A program made the translations under genes and the position numbers. From assembly GCA_027315365.1 (NCBI GenBank), contig DAHUYF010000206.1, forward strand, positions 1-52,639: 52,639 bases of DNA, given 5' to 3'. Positions 17,017 through 25,044 of the stretch are shown one piece after another (positions within the stretch are counted from its first letter, which is position 1; each line of letters opens with the position of its first letter). The notes beneath the pieces are model-generated. The model worked only from the letters and a program-made list of their open reading frames with translations, ran no database searches and had not been told where the DNA came from. Source of the stretch: Rhodospirillales bacterium (GTDB taxonomy: Bacteria; Pseudomonadota; Alphaproteobacteria; ATCC43930; CGMCC-115725).

Positions 17017-18192
17017 TCAGAAGGGCATCTCGGCCGGCAGTCCCAGCCGAAGCTTGCCATAGGGCAGCGCCCCGATCTCCCATTTCAGGAACAGATGCGC
17101 CGCGGCCGCATGCGCGTCGCGGAAGACGAGCTGCAGCGGTGCGCCGTCATAGATCGCATGCGCGCCGCTGAGCGCGTAGAGGCGGTCGATCGCCTGGCGC
17201 GCGAGCTTGACCGCAAAGGCGATGTCGCGCCGCGCCGTGAGCAGGCGCTCCTGGCTCACCGTCTCGCCGTCGGCGACAAGGCGGGTGTTCGCGATCGCGG
17301 TGCGGCGCGCCAGCAGCAGCGAGGTGTCCGCCTCGGCGGCGGCCTCGGCCAGTGCGAGCTGGACGATCTCGGAGTCCGCGGCGCGCCGGCCGCCGACGCT
17401 GCGCGTGCCGGCATGCTCGGCGAAAGCGTCAACGGCGCGCTGTGCCAATCCCTGCAGTACGGCCACCAGCGTCAGCGAGGCGATGAAGCTGCGCGGCATG
17501 CGGCAGAGCGTCGTGGCCGGATGTACCGCCCGCCCCGGCGCCCGGCCGGCGGCGAGATCCTCGTGCCGCAGCAGCCGGTGCTCCGGCACGACGACGCCGT
17601 CGGCAACCAGCGTCTTGCTTCCGGTGGCGGCGAGACCGAGCACGTGCCAGTCGTCCACCACGGTGAGCGCGCCGATCGGCACCAGGCAATCCAGCACGCC
17701 ACGCTTACCGTCGTCGCCCGCGACCAGCGCGCCGAGGATCGCCCATTGCGCGTGGTCGCAGCCGCTGGCGAAGGGCCAGCGGCCGCCGATCCGCACGCCG
17801 CCCGCGACGCGCTCGCCGCTGCCGGTCGGGACGAGGCTGGCGCAGGACATCGCCGTCGCATCCGCGCCCCAGACCTCGCGCTGCGCCGCTTCCGGATAGC
17901 TCGCCAGCACCCAGGAATGCTCGGTGAGCACGCCATAGACCCAGGCGCTGGAGGCGCAGCCCTGGGTCAGCGTGCGGATGACGTCGACAAAATCGACATA
18001 GTCGCGCTCGAGCCCGCCCCAGACCGAGGGTTGCAGCAGCCGCAGCAGCCCGGAGCGCTTGAGCTCGGCGATGGTCTCCGCCGGCACTTGCCGCGTCGCA
18101 TTGGCCGCGGCCGCCCGCGCCCTGAGCGCCGGCACCAGCGCCGCGGCGCGCTCGATGAGTTCCGCCGCTCCGGCCCCCTGGGCTGCGTGCAT
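17017..18192 (-). CDS. Acyl-CoA dehydrogenase-fold flavin monooxygenase-like protein (DszC/HsaA type)
   Basis: A 391-residue protein with the acyl-CoA dehydrogenase fold. The N-terminal helical region (residues 1-110) includes QVPAETIAELKRSGLLRLLQ and TQGCASSAWVYGVL. The middle beta domain has GGRWPFASGCDHAQWAILG and WHVLGLAATGSKTL, and a C-terminal helical domain follows. These motifs are typical of two-component flavin-dependent monooxygenases such as HsaA, DszC and HpaH-like proteins rather than true acyl-CoA dehydrogenases. The reduced flavin would come from a separate reductase, which is not seen nearby. The substrate is unknown. It starts 33 nt after the ECF sigma gene stop on the same strand, so read-through from that unit is possible. 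Confidence 0.78.
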   Translation of the reverse strand: MHAAQGAGAAELIERAAALVPALRARAAAANATRQVPAETIAELKRSGLLRLLQPSVWGGLERDYVDFVDVIRTLTQGCASSAWVYGVLTEHSWVLASYPEAAQREVWGADATAMSCASLVPTGSGERVAGGVRIGGRWPFASGCDHAQWAILGALVAGDDGKRGVLDCLVPIGALTVVDDWHVLGLAATGSKTLVADGVVVPEHRLLRHEDLAAGRAPGRAVHPATTLCRMPRSFIASLTLVAVLQGLAQRAVDAFAEHAGTRSVGGRRAADSEIVQLALAEAAAEADTSLLLARRTAIANTRLVADGETVSQERLLTARRDIAFAVKLARQAIDRLYALSGAHAIYDGAPLQLVFRDAHAAAAHLFLKWEIGALPYGKLRLGLPAEMPF

Positions 18193-18225
18193 GGTCTGCC
18201 GCCCCTCCTCCGGGCCGGGCGGTTC

Positions 18226-19500
18226 TTAGGCGTCGCTCCGCGGCTTGACAACCGCCGCCGCGGCAAGCCCGGCGCGGCGCTCCGCCAGGAAGCGGCGGAC
18301 CGCCGGGTCGGGCTCCAGGCCGATGGCGCGCTCATAGGCGGCGTCGGCCGCGCCGTCGTCGGCGGTGCGCGCCAGCAGCCCGGCGCGGGCGGCCCAGTAG
18401 GGCTGGTAGTCGCCGAGGCGGCGGTCGCCGGCGAGGCGGTCTAACGCCGCCAGCCCCGCATCCGGGCCCTCGATCTCGCCCAACGCCACCGCACGGTTGA
18501 TCGCCACCACCGGCGAGCCGGTCTCGGCCAGCAGCGCGTCGTAGAGGGTGAGGATCGCCCGCCAGTCGATGCGGCCGGTGTGCCGGCGCGCCGCGTGCGC
18601 CGATTGCACCGCCGCCTCGAGCTGAAACCGCCCGATGCGGCCCATCGCGCTCGCCCGCCTCAGCAGCGCCTCGCCCTCCTCGATCAGCGCCGCCTGCCAG
18701 TGCTGCGGATCCTGTTCGGCGAGCGGGACGTAGCCGCCGAGCGCGTCGCGCCGTGCCGGGCGCCGCGCCTCGGCATGGAGCATGAGGGCGACGAGTCCGA
18801 GCGCCTCGGGCTCGTCGGGCAGCAGCGCCAGCACCAGGCGGCCGAGCCAGATCGCCTCGTCGGCGAGATCGCGCCGCCGCACCAGCGTGCCCGCTGGGTC
18901 GGTCCAGCCTTCGGCGAAGGCGGCATAGATCGCATCGAGCACCGCGTCGAGCCGCTCGCCCAGCTCGTCGCGGTCGGGCACGCGGAAGGGGATGCCGGCG
19001 TCGCGGATCTTGCGCTTGGCCCGCACCAGCCTTTGCCTCATGGCCGCCGGCGCGGTCAGGAAGGCCGAGGCGATGGCGCCCGCGTCGAAGCCCAGCACCG
19101 TCTGCAGGATCAGCGGCGCGCGCGCCGCCGGATCGATCGCCGGATGGGCGCAGGCGAACATCAGCCGCAACCGGTCGTCGGGGATCTCGGTCGTGGCCTC
19201 GGCTGCGGCGTGCAGCTCCTCCGCCAGCAGCAGCAGCGGATCGACGGCGCCGTCCCTGGTGCGACGCCGCCGATCCGTGTCGATGGCGCGCCGCTTGGCG
19301 GTCGCCAGCAGCCATGCCTCGGGCGAGCGCGGCGCGCCCTGCTCGGGCCAGGCGGCGAGCGCGCAGGTGAAGGCATCGGCGAGCGCATCCTCTGCCGCCG
19401 CGAGATCGCGCGTGCGGGCGGCGAGGAAGGCGAGGAGCTTGCCGTAGCTCTGCCGCGCGACGCGCTCGACCGCCCGGCGCGTCTCCTCGCCCGCCGTCAT
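18226..19500 (-). CDS. ECF RNA polymerase sigma factor, ECF42-type with C-terminal extension
   Basis: A 424-residue sigma factor. The N-terminal sigma2/sigma4 modules (about residues 1-170) include AAEDALADAFTCAL and PEAWLLATAKRRAIDTDRRRR. The rest is a long C-terminal extension (DUF6596/TPR-like), including LDAIYAAFAEGW and LYDALLAETGSPVVAINRAVAL. This extension and the adjacent YCII gene are hallmarks of the ECF42 group, which works without a classical anti-sigma factor; the extension is thought to control activity. The ATG at 19500 is separated by 8 nt from the YCII stop. Target promoters in such systems usually include the YCII operon itself. Confidence 0.9.
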   Translation of the reverse strand: MTAGEETRRAVERVARQSYGKLLAFLAARTRDLAAAEDALADAFTCALAAWPEQGAPRSPEAWLLATAKRRAIDTDRRRRTRDGAVDPLLLLAEELHAAAEATTEIPDDRLRLMFACAHPAIDPAARAPLILQTVLGFDAGAIASAFLTAPAAMRQRLVRAKRKIRDAGIPFRVPDRDELGERLDAVLDAIYAAFAEGWTDPAGTLVRRRDLADEAIWLGRLVLALLPDEPEALGLVALMLHAEARRPARRDALGGYVPLAEQDPQHWQAALIEEGEALLRRASAMGRIGRFQLEAAVQSAHAARRHTGRIDWRAILTLYDALLAETGSPVVAINRAVALGEIEGPDAGLAALDRLAGDRRLGDYQPYWAARAGLLARTADDGAADAAYERAIGLEPDPAVRRFLAERRAGLAAAAVVKPRSDA

Positions 19501-19508
19501 TAGCTGGC

Positions 19509-19856
19509 TCAGAGCGGCCGGATCGGCCGCACCTCGAGCGCGCCGTACTGCGCGCCGGGACAGCGCGCCGCCCAGCTCAGCGCCGCGTCGAGATCGGGCA
19601 CGTCGATGATGTAATAGCCGCCGAGTTGCTCCTTGGTCTCGGCATAGGGTCCGTTCAGCACCTTGCTGCGGCCGTCGGCGACGCGCACCGTCGTCGCCGT
19701 GCTCGACGGCTGCAGCGGGTCGCCGGCGACGTAGGCGCCGCTCTCGCGCATCGCCTTGGTATAGGCGATGTAGGCGCCCATCACCTCGGCCATCTGTCGC
19801 TCGCTGGCACCCTGCCGCGCGGCCTCGTTCTGATAGATCAACAGCATGTAGCGCAT
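19509..19856 (-). CDS. YCII (DGPF) domain protein linked to ECF sigma factor
   Basis: A 115-residue protein of the YCII-related family. The start MRYMLLIYQNE, the VLNGPYAETKEQLGGYYII block and the EVRPI C-terminus are diagnostic of the DGPF subgroup that partners ECF42 sigma factors. YciI itself is a small dimeric alpha-beta barrel; the function of the DGPF group is unresolved. It lies 8 nt upstream of the sigma gene in the same orientation, so the two form a bicistronic unit. Confidence 0.9.
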   Translation of the reverse strand: MRYMLLIYQNEAARQGASERQMAEVMGAYIAYTKAMRESGAYVAGDPLQPSSTATTVRVADGRSKVLNGPYAETKEQLGGYYIIDVPDLDAALSWAARCPGAQYGALEVRPIRPL

Positions 19857-19949
19857 CGGGTCCTCCTTGGGACAAAGCCGGCCGGCACGCGACGTGCCGC
19901 CACCCCCATGACGTTCGAGCCGGCTCGATTTCGACAGGCGCCGCCCCGG

Positions 19950-20303
19950 TCAATCCTCGACCGGCACGAAGATCGAATGGCGTCGCATTCCGTCCACCGC
20001 CTGCGACAGATGCCCTTTGCCCTGGGTGTCCTCGACCAGGATGACCTCGCCGGCGCCGATGACGCGGCTCTCGCCGTCGCTGGCGGTGATCCTCACCCCG
20101 GCGTCGAGGTTGATGATGTATTGCCGGCGCGGCGCCGGATGCCAGTCGAGGTCGTAATCGCCGGCGGTCTCGCGGAAGATGATCCCGCTGGCCGGCAGCC
20201 GCCGCGACAGCCTGCCCCCCGGCCGCTCCTCGACCCATTCCACCTCGATGTCGCGGAAATGCGTCTCGCCCTGCGCGTCGGCGTAGAGATTGTGGATACG
20301 CAT
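19950..20303 (-). CDS. Small cupin-like protein
   Basis: A 117-residue all-beta protein. The start MRIHNLYAD at 20303 was chosen because residues upstream of it in the open frame are low-complexity. The segments DYDLDWHPAPRRQYIINLDAG and GAGEVILVEDTQGKGH follow the cupin two-motif layout, with His residues in WHPAP and GKGH. The classical full HxH...E metal set is incomplete, so metal binding is uncertain. Similar proteins are annotated only as cupin-domain proteins. It is 93 bp upstream of the YCII gene on the same strand. Confidence 0.7.
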   Translation of the reverse strand: MRIHNLYADAQGETHFRDIEVEWVEERPGGRLSRRLPASGIIFRETAGDYDLDWHPAPRRQYIINLDAGVRITASDGESRVIGAGEVILVEDTQGKGHLSQAVDGMRRHSIFVPVED

Positions 20304-20399
20304 CGGCGCGCCTTTCCTGCGGGGACCGTGGCGTCCCAGTCTAACCGCGGGCCGGGCTCGGCCACCAGCGCCGGGCGGCGCTCGGCGATCAGCTCCCTG

Positions 20400-20585
20400 A
20401 TGGGCACCGACGCGCCGCTGGAACGCCATGAAGCCGCCAGAGGCTTCTCCGTCACCCTCGCCATCGCCGAAGGCGGCACGGTGCGGACGCCGTTGGAGAA
20501 GATCTTCTGGGCGCAGCGCTTCGGCATGCCGACCGACAAAATCGGCATCTCCAGGATGATCAACTGCGAGCGGCCGGCGGGCTGA
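20400..20585 (+). pseudogene. Remnant of a VOC / PhnB-like protein gene
   Basis: The plus-strand frame encodes a 61-residue segment beginning MGTDAP and ending PLEKIFWAQRFGMPTDKIG then SRMINCE. This matches the C-terminal part of PhnB-like VOC proteins, whose members read LMGSDAP, GFSVSL, GGTV-MPL-FWA-RFGM-DRFG-WMINCE. The portion between GFSVTL and AEGGTV, which normally holds about 15 more residues, is missing, and no N-terminal half is found upstream. It is therefore a broken gene. VOC genes often accompany YCII/ECF42 sigma modules, so this is probably a lost member of the neighbouring cluster. The rest of 20304-20603 holds no gene. Confidence 0.7.
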
Positions 20586-20603
20586 ACCGGAGCGATCCGC
20601 GCG

Positions 20604-21590
20604 TCAGGGAGCCGGCCGGTACACCCAGAGGGCGGCCGGTTCCTTGCCGGCGGCGCGCACCGCGAGGTACAGCCGGTCGGAGGCGGGATCGAACAGCGAC
20701 GTCCGGGCTCCCGGGACGGTGGCCACGCGGCCGATCCGCTCATACCCCGCGCCGCGCCGCTCGAAAATGTCGAGCAGCCCTTCGCCGCAGCTGACATAGA
20801 GGCGGCCGCGCCGCGCGTCGAGGAAGACGTCATCGGCATCGCCGCAGGTGGCGGCCGCGGCGGCCACCGCGCCGGAGTCGGCGAAGACGACGAGCCGGGC
20901 CGGCCGACGAAAGACGGCGATCACGCGGTGCCCGGCCGCGTCCAGCGCCATCGGGAAGTTGGCGCCGGCATCGCGCGTGGTCCAGGACGCGATCTGCCGC
21001 CCGGCGGCGCGGTCGAGGACGGCGACCTCGCCGGCATCCGGTACATTGACGAAGATGCGGCTGCCCGCCGGATCGAGCTGGAAGGCTTCGGGATGCGCTT
21101 TGACGGCGATTTCCGCCAGTTTCACGCGCCGCTGCGGATCCACGATCGCCAGCGCGCCATTGCCGTAGCCGACCAGGACGCGACCGGCTGCCGCATCGAT
21201 GCGGATGTTGTCGGCGTCCGCGCCGAGATCGAGGCGCCAGGCCGGCGCGAAATCCGGTCCGGCGAAGGCGCGCAGCGAGCCGTCGCCGCCATTGGCGACG
21301 ACGAGCGTGTCGGTCGCCGCGACATATCCCACGCCCTGCGGCTCCGCCAGCCCGGTGATGCGGCGGAGCGGCTCGCGCCCGTCGAGATCGACCACCCCCA
21401 CCGTATCGTTGCCGAGCTCGGCGACGAACAGCCGGCGATGCGCGCGATCGATGGCGAGATGGTCGATCCGGCCGGCAACCGCGCCCAGCGCGATCCTGCT
21501 CTCCAGCACCAGCGGCGCGGGCTCCGTGGCCGCGGCCGTCTGTCCGGCCAGGACGAGGCCCGCGGCCAGCAGCGGCACGAATCCCCTCAT
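20604..21590 (-). CDS. Exported YncE-like beta-propeller protein
   Basis: A 328-residue protein with a signal peptide (MRGFVPLLAAGLVLAGQTAAA) and repeated blades such as GRIDHLAIDRAHRRLFVAELGN, GVGYVAATDTLVVANGG and PEAFQLDPAGSRIFVNVPD. These are the YVTN/NHL-type repeats of seven-bladed propellers like YncE. It is expected in the periplasm. No enzymatic residues are visible; binding of a partner or ligand is the usual role suggested for the family. The ATG at 21590 is fixed by the signal peptide. It is divergent from the following unknown gene, with a 160-bp intergenic region. Confidence 0.8.
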   Translation of the reverse strand: MRGFVPLLAAGLVLAGQTAAATEPAPLVLESRIALGAVAGRIDHLAIDRAHRRLFVAELGNDTVGVVDLDGREPLRRITGLAEPQGVGYVAATDTLVVANGGDGSLRAFAGPDFAPAWRLDLGADADNIRIDAAAGRVLVGYGNGALAIVDPQRRVKLAEIAVKAHPEAFQLDPAGSRIFVNVPDAGEVAVLDRAAGRQIASWTTRDAGANFPMALDAAGHRVIAVFRRPARLVVFADSGAVAAAAATCGDADDVFLDARRGRLYVSCGEGLLDIFERRGAGYERIGRVATVPGARTSLFDPASDRLYLAVRAAGKEPAALWVYRPAP

Positions 21591-21750
21591 CTCGGCTCCT
21601 CCTTCGGTCGTGCACGTTCCGCCGGCGACGATGGCGTCGCGCGAGCCGCCCGGCAAGATATCACGATGGCATCCGTCGGCCGCTGTTGGCTCGCCCTTGC
21701 ATGCGGTCGGCGGCCGTGGCCATTCTTGCTCCGCTCGGGCGGGGGGCGCG

Positions 21751-22260
21751 ATGAAAAGCCGGATCATCGTCGTGAACGACAGGATGCAGCAGGGCTACCG
21801 CTACCGGCTGACCGAGCCCTTGGGACGGAACTTCGACCCCGACTTCGCGCCGGAGCTGACCCCCAAGGAGATGCTGCGCCTCGGCGTCTTCGGCGGCAAG
21901 TACATGACGGATGCGACCGCGGAATTTCCTCGGGACTGGTTCGTCGGCGCCAAGCTCTCGCCGCAGCGCCGCGATCCCGCGCTCAATTACTTCGGCATCC
22001 TGGCCGGCCAGCCGCTCTCGGTCTGGCGGGCGAAGGGCTGGATCTGGCCGGACGATCCCCGCGGCTGGTTCCAGTGGTATTGCCGCTACTATTTCGGCCG
22101 TCGCGTGCCGGAGGAGGATCGCCGGCAGATCGGGCGGTGGCAGGCGATGCGCCGCCACATCCGCCAGATCCAGCGCCATTGCGAGCCCGGCGATCTCCAC
22201 TGCCGCCCGCGCCAGCGCCAGGCGCTGCTGCAATGGGCCTATGACAGCCGCCGGATGTGA
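21751..22260 (+). CDS. Conserved protein of unknown function
   Basis: A 169-residue soluble protein, rich in Arg, Trp and Tyr. I recognise it as a widespread uncharacterised family with a very conserved sequence: VVNDRMQQGYRY near the start, ELTPKEMLRLGVFGGKYM, PLSVWRAKGWIWPDDPRGWF, and HCEPGDLHCRPRQRQALLQW at the end. The two conserved cysteines in the last motif could bind metal or form a disulfide. No function is known to me. The ATG at 21751 follows a G-rich stretch (GGGGGGCGCG) that may act as ribosome binding site. The gene converges on the RNA methyltransferase gene with a 7-bp gap. Confidence 0.8.
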   Translation: MKSRIIVVNDRMQQGYRYRLTEPLGRNFDPDFAPELTPKEMLRLGVFGGKYMTDATAEFPRDWFVGAKLSPQRRDPALNYFGILAGQPLSVWRAKGWIWPDDPRGWFQWYCRYYFGRRVPEEDRRQIGRWQAMRRHIRQIQRHCEPGDLHCRPRQRQALLQWAYDSRRM

Positions 22261-22267
22261 GCGGCCA

Positions 22268-23083
22268 TTATGCCTTCGCCCGCAGCTGCAGCGCGTAGAG
22301 CAGAATGCCGGCGCTGACCGAGACGTTGAGCGACTGGACGGGACCCGCGCCGGGGATGGTGACGATCTCGTCGCAGGCGGCGAGCGTGGCGCGAGGCAGG
22401 CCCGCCTCCTCATTGCCCAGCACCAGCGCTGGCGGGCGCGCGGTCGGCGCCAGCGATGCCAAGGGCGTGCCGCGCTCGAGCGCCGCGCCGAGCACGCGGT
22501 AGCTCCCTTTGAGCCGCCGCAGTACCGTCGGCATATCCGCCGCGCGATAGACCGCGAGCTGTTCCAGCCCGCCCTCGGCGACGCGGTAGCTCGCATCCGA
22601 GGGCAGCGCCTGCGCCGCATGGTCGGACAGCACCAGCCGCGTCAGGCCGAAGAACGCCGCGCTGCGCGCGATGGCGCCGAGATTATGCGGGTTGCCGACG
22701 CCGTCGAGCAGCAGCAGCGGCTTGCCGTCGCGCGCCCAGAGCAGGGCCTCGGCCGGATCGAGCGGCAGCACCGGGCGCGGCTGCGCCACTGCCACCACGC
22801 CGCCATGCATCGCGCCGCCGGCGACGCGCTCCAGCTCCGCCGCCGGCACCAGGCGATAGGGCTTGCGCGCCCGCGCCAGCGTCATGCAGAAGCCCGACAC
22901 CGCACTCTTCATGCGCTCGTCGAAGAACAGCCGCTCGACCCGCTCCGGCGCCGCGGCGAACAGCGCCGTCACCGCCGGCAGCCCGGCGACGCGCAGCAGC
23001 GTCCGCGCGTCCTGGCGCGGCTTGGGCTGCTGCGGCGTCCTGCGCCGCTTCGCCGCTCTTGCGCCCCGCGAGTCAGGGCGCAA
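22268..23083 (-). CDS. TrmH/SpoU-family RNA 2'-O-methyltransferase
   Basis: A 271-residue SPOUT-class methyltransferase. The three SpoU motifs are intact: NPHNLGAIARSA, LVLGNEEAGLP and IPGAGPVQSLNVSVSAGILLY, which build the knotted SAM site and catalytic Arg/Asn. An N-terminal substrate-binding domain (about residues 30-105) precedes the catalytic domain. The N-terminus is Arg/Lys-rich. The start is uncertain: no ATG is suitably placed, and TTG at 23083 gives the longest fit. The target could be 23S rRNA or tRNA. It lies 15 bp downstream of the lipoprotein gene on the same strand. Confidence 0.87.
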   Translation of the reverse strand: MRPDSRGARAAKRRRTPQQPKPRQDARTLLRVAGLPAVTALFAAAPERVERLFFDERMKSAVSGFCMTLARARKPYRLVPAAELERVAGGAMHGGVVAVAQPRPVLPLDPAEALLWARDGKPLLLLDGVGNPHNLGAIARSAAFFGLTRLVLSDHAAQALPSDASYRVAEGGLEQLAVYRAADMPTVLRRLKGSYRVLGAALERGTPLASLAPTARPPALVLGNEEAGLPRATLAACDEIVTIPGAGPVQSLNVSVSAGILLYALQLRAKA

Positions 23084-23098
23084 GACGCGACCACAGGA

Positions 23099-23617
23099 TC
23101 AGGGGTAGGGGTCGGCGCCGAAGGTCGGGCCGAAGGCCGGGCCGAATCCCGGCGCGAAGACCGGTCCGAACGGGTTCATCATGGACTCGTCCTGGATGTC
23201 CTGCATCTCCTGGGTCGCGTCGTAATTCTGCTCCGCCGCCTCTTCCCGCTCGCGGGTATTGCGCGCCTGGATCTGCAGGTCCTGATATTTGTCGAAGGCG
23301 GCATCGTTGCCGATGTAGGCACAATGGCAATACTCGGGATCGCTGTACCAGAATCGCGTCTTGCCGTCCTTGCCGATGTAATGATGGAGCTTGAGCGGCG
23401 TGAAGCGGGCAAGCTGCTCGGTCTTGCCGGGCGTATCGGCCGGGACCTGCCGGAAGCCCGCGGCTGCCAGCATCTGCTCCATGTGTCGCGCCTGTTCGGC
23501 GGGATCCGGCCCGAAGAGACCGCATCCGCCCAGTACCAAGAGCCAAGCCAGCCAGCGGGCGCGTCGCACGAGACGGCTGCGGTCTTGGCGGGAAAAATTC
23601 GTTCCTGCCTGTGTCAT
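23099..23617 (-). CDS. Putative lipoprotein with FGP-rich tail
   Basis: A 172-residue protein with an N-terminal hydrophobic segment ending in the lipobox LVLGGC (Cys32), so it is probably lipid-anchored. The central part (MEQMLAAAGFRQVPADTPGK, YIGKDGKTRFWYSDPEYCHC) resembles small uncharacterised alphaproteobacterial lipoproteins with a conserved YVYADP/WYSDP element. A Gln/Glu-rich stretch (about 115-145) looks helical. The last 25 residues repeat F-G-P steps (FGPVFAPGFGPAFGPTFG), probably disordered. The first 18 residues before the hydrophobic core are longer than usual for a lipoprotein signal. Function is unknown. Confidence 0.72.
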   Translation of the reverse strand: MTQAGTNFSRQDRSRLVRRARWLAWLLVLGGCGLFGPDPAEQARHMEQMLAAAGFRQVPADTPGKTEQLARFTPLKLHHYIGKDGKTRFWYSDPEYCHCAYIGNDAAFDKYQDLQIQARNTREREEAAEQNYDATQEMQDIQDESMMNPFGPVFAPGFGPAFGPTFGADPYP

Positions 23618-23716
23618 GGGGCATGAATTTAGCCGCTTCCCTCCGGACCATCACAGTGAAATCATCGTCATGTGCGCCGATGTGACGCGTCGGTCATGTC
23701 CCGTTGTCCTGTCGGG

Positions 23717-24991
23717 TCAGCGCCGGCCGAGGGCGCGCCAGCCGATGTCGCGGCGGAAGAACCCGCCGGGCCACCGGATGCGCTCGATCGCGGCATAGGC
23801 CTTGTCGCGGGCATCGGCGACATCCTTGCCCAGCGCTACCACGTCGAGCACGCGCCCGCCATCGGCGACCAGCCGCGCGCCCTCGCGCCTGGTGGCGGCA
23901 TGGAAGACCTTGACCGCGGGGTCGCTCGACGCCGCATCGAGCCCGGCGATCTCGGTGCCTTTGACGGGATCGCCGGGATAGCCCTTGGCGGCGAGCACGA
24001 CGCAGACCGCGGCCTCGTCGCGCCAGCGCAGATCGAAGCCGTCGAGCACGCCGTCGCGGGCCGCGACCAGCGCCGGCAAAAGATCGCTCTTGAGCCGCGG
24101 CAGCAGCGCTTGGCATTCGGGATCGCCGAAGCGGACGTTGTATTCGATCAGCTTCGGCCCGTCGCGGGTCAGCATCAGCCCGGCATAGAGCACGCCGCGA
24201 TAGGCGCGGCCTTCCTCGCCCATGCCGCGCACTGTCGGCAGGATGATGCGCTCCATCACCGCCCGCTCGATCTCCGGGCTGACGCAGGCGGCCGGCGAAT
24301 AGGCGCCCATGCCGCCGGTATTGGGGCCGGTGTCGCCGTCTCCCACCCGTTTGTGATCCTGCGCCGTGGCCAGCGGCAGCGCGTGGCTGCCGTCGACCAG
24401 CGCGAAGAAGCTCGCCTCCTCGCCCGCGAGGAATTCCTCGATCACCAGCTCGGCGCCGGCGGCGCCGAAGCGCCGGCCGATCATCGCCTCGTCGATGGCG
24501 GCGAGCGCGTCCTCAACCGTCATCGCCACGGTGACGCCCTTGCCGGCGGCGAGCCCGTCCGCCTTGACCACGATCGGCGCGCCATGCCGGCGCACGAACT
24601 CCTTGGCCGGCTGGGCTTCGCGGAAGCGGCCGTAACCGGCGGTCGGGATGCCGTATTTGGCGCAGAGATCCTTCATGAAGCCCTTCGAGCCCTCGAGCGC
24701 CGCCGCCGCGGCACTCGGGCCGAAGGCGGCGATGCCGGCCGCCTCCAGCCGGTCGACCAGCCCCGCCACCAGCGGCGCCTCCGGCCCGACCACGACGAAA
24801 TCGATGCGCTCGCGCCGCGCCAGCGCGACGATGCCGTCGAGATCGTCGGCCGACACCGGCACGCAGACCGCGTCCTCGGCGATCCCCGGATTGCCCGGCG
24901 CGCAATAGAGCGCGTCGCAGAGCGGCGAGGCCGCGATCGCCCAGGCGAGCGCGTGCTCGCGCCCGCCCGAGCCGATGACGAGTACCCGCAT
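23717..24991 (-). CDS. purD: Phosphoribosylamine-glycine ligase
   Basis: A 424-residue ATP-grasp enzyme for the second step of de novo purine synthesis, joining glycine to phosphoribosylamine. The N-terminal [17 protein letters not shown], the [11 protein letters not shown] segment, [13 protein letters not shown] and [13 protein letters not shown] are classical PurD motifs, and [17 protein letters not shown] is present. The ATG at 24991 is preceded by CAGGAG 5 nt upstream, and the family begins at this MRVLVIG. It is divergent from xseA across 53 bp, an arrangement often seen in alphaproteobacteria. Confidence 0.97.
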   Translation of the reverse strand: MRVLVIGSGGREHALAWAIAASPLCDALYCAPGNPGIAEDAVCVPVSADDLDGIVALARRERIDFVVVGPEAPLVAGLVDRLEAAGIAAFGPSAAAAALEGSKGFMKDLCAKYGIPTAGYGRFREAQPAKEFVRRHGAPIVVKADGLAAGKGVTVAMTVEDALAAIDEAMIGRRFGAAGAELVIEEFLAGEEASFFALVDGSHALPLATAQDHKRVGDGDTGPNTGGMGAYSPAACVSPEIERAVMERIILPTVRGMGEEGRAYRGVLYAGLMLTRDGPKLIEYNVRFGDPECQALLPRLKSDLLPALVAARDGVLDGFDLRWRDEAAVCVVLAAKGYPGDPVKGTEIAGLDAASSDPAVKVFHAATRREGARLVADGGRVLDVVALGKDVADARDKAYAAIERIRWPGGFFRRDIGWRALGRR

Positions 24992-25044
24992 ACGCTCCTG
25001 CTCCCCTTGGTTCCTTGGCGCCGCGCGGTCTTGTATCATAGCCG

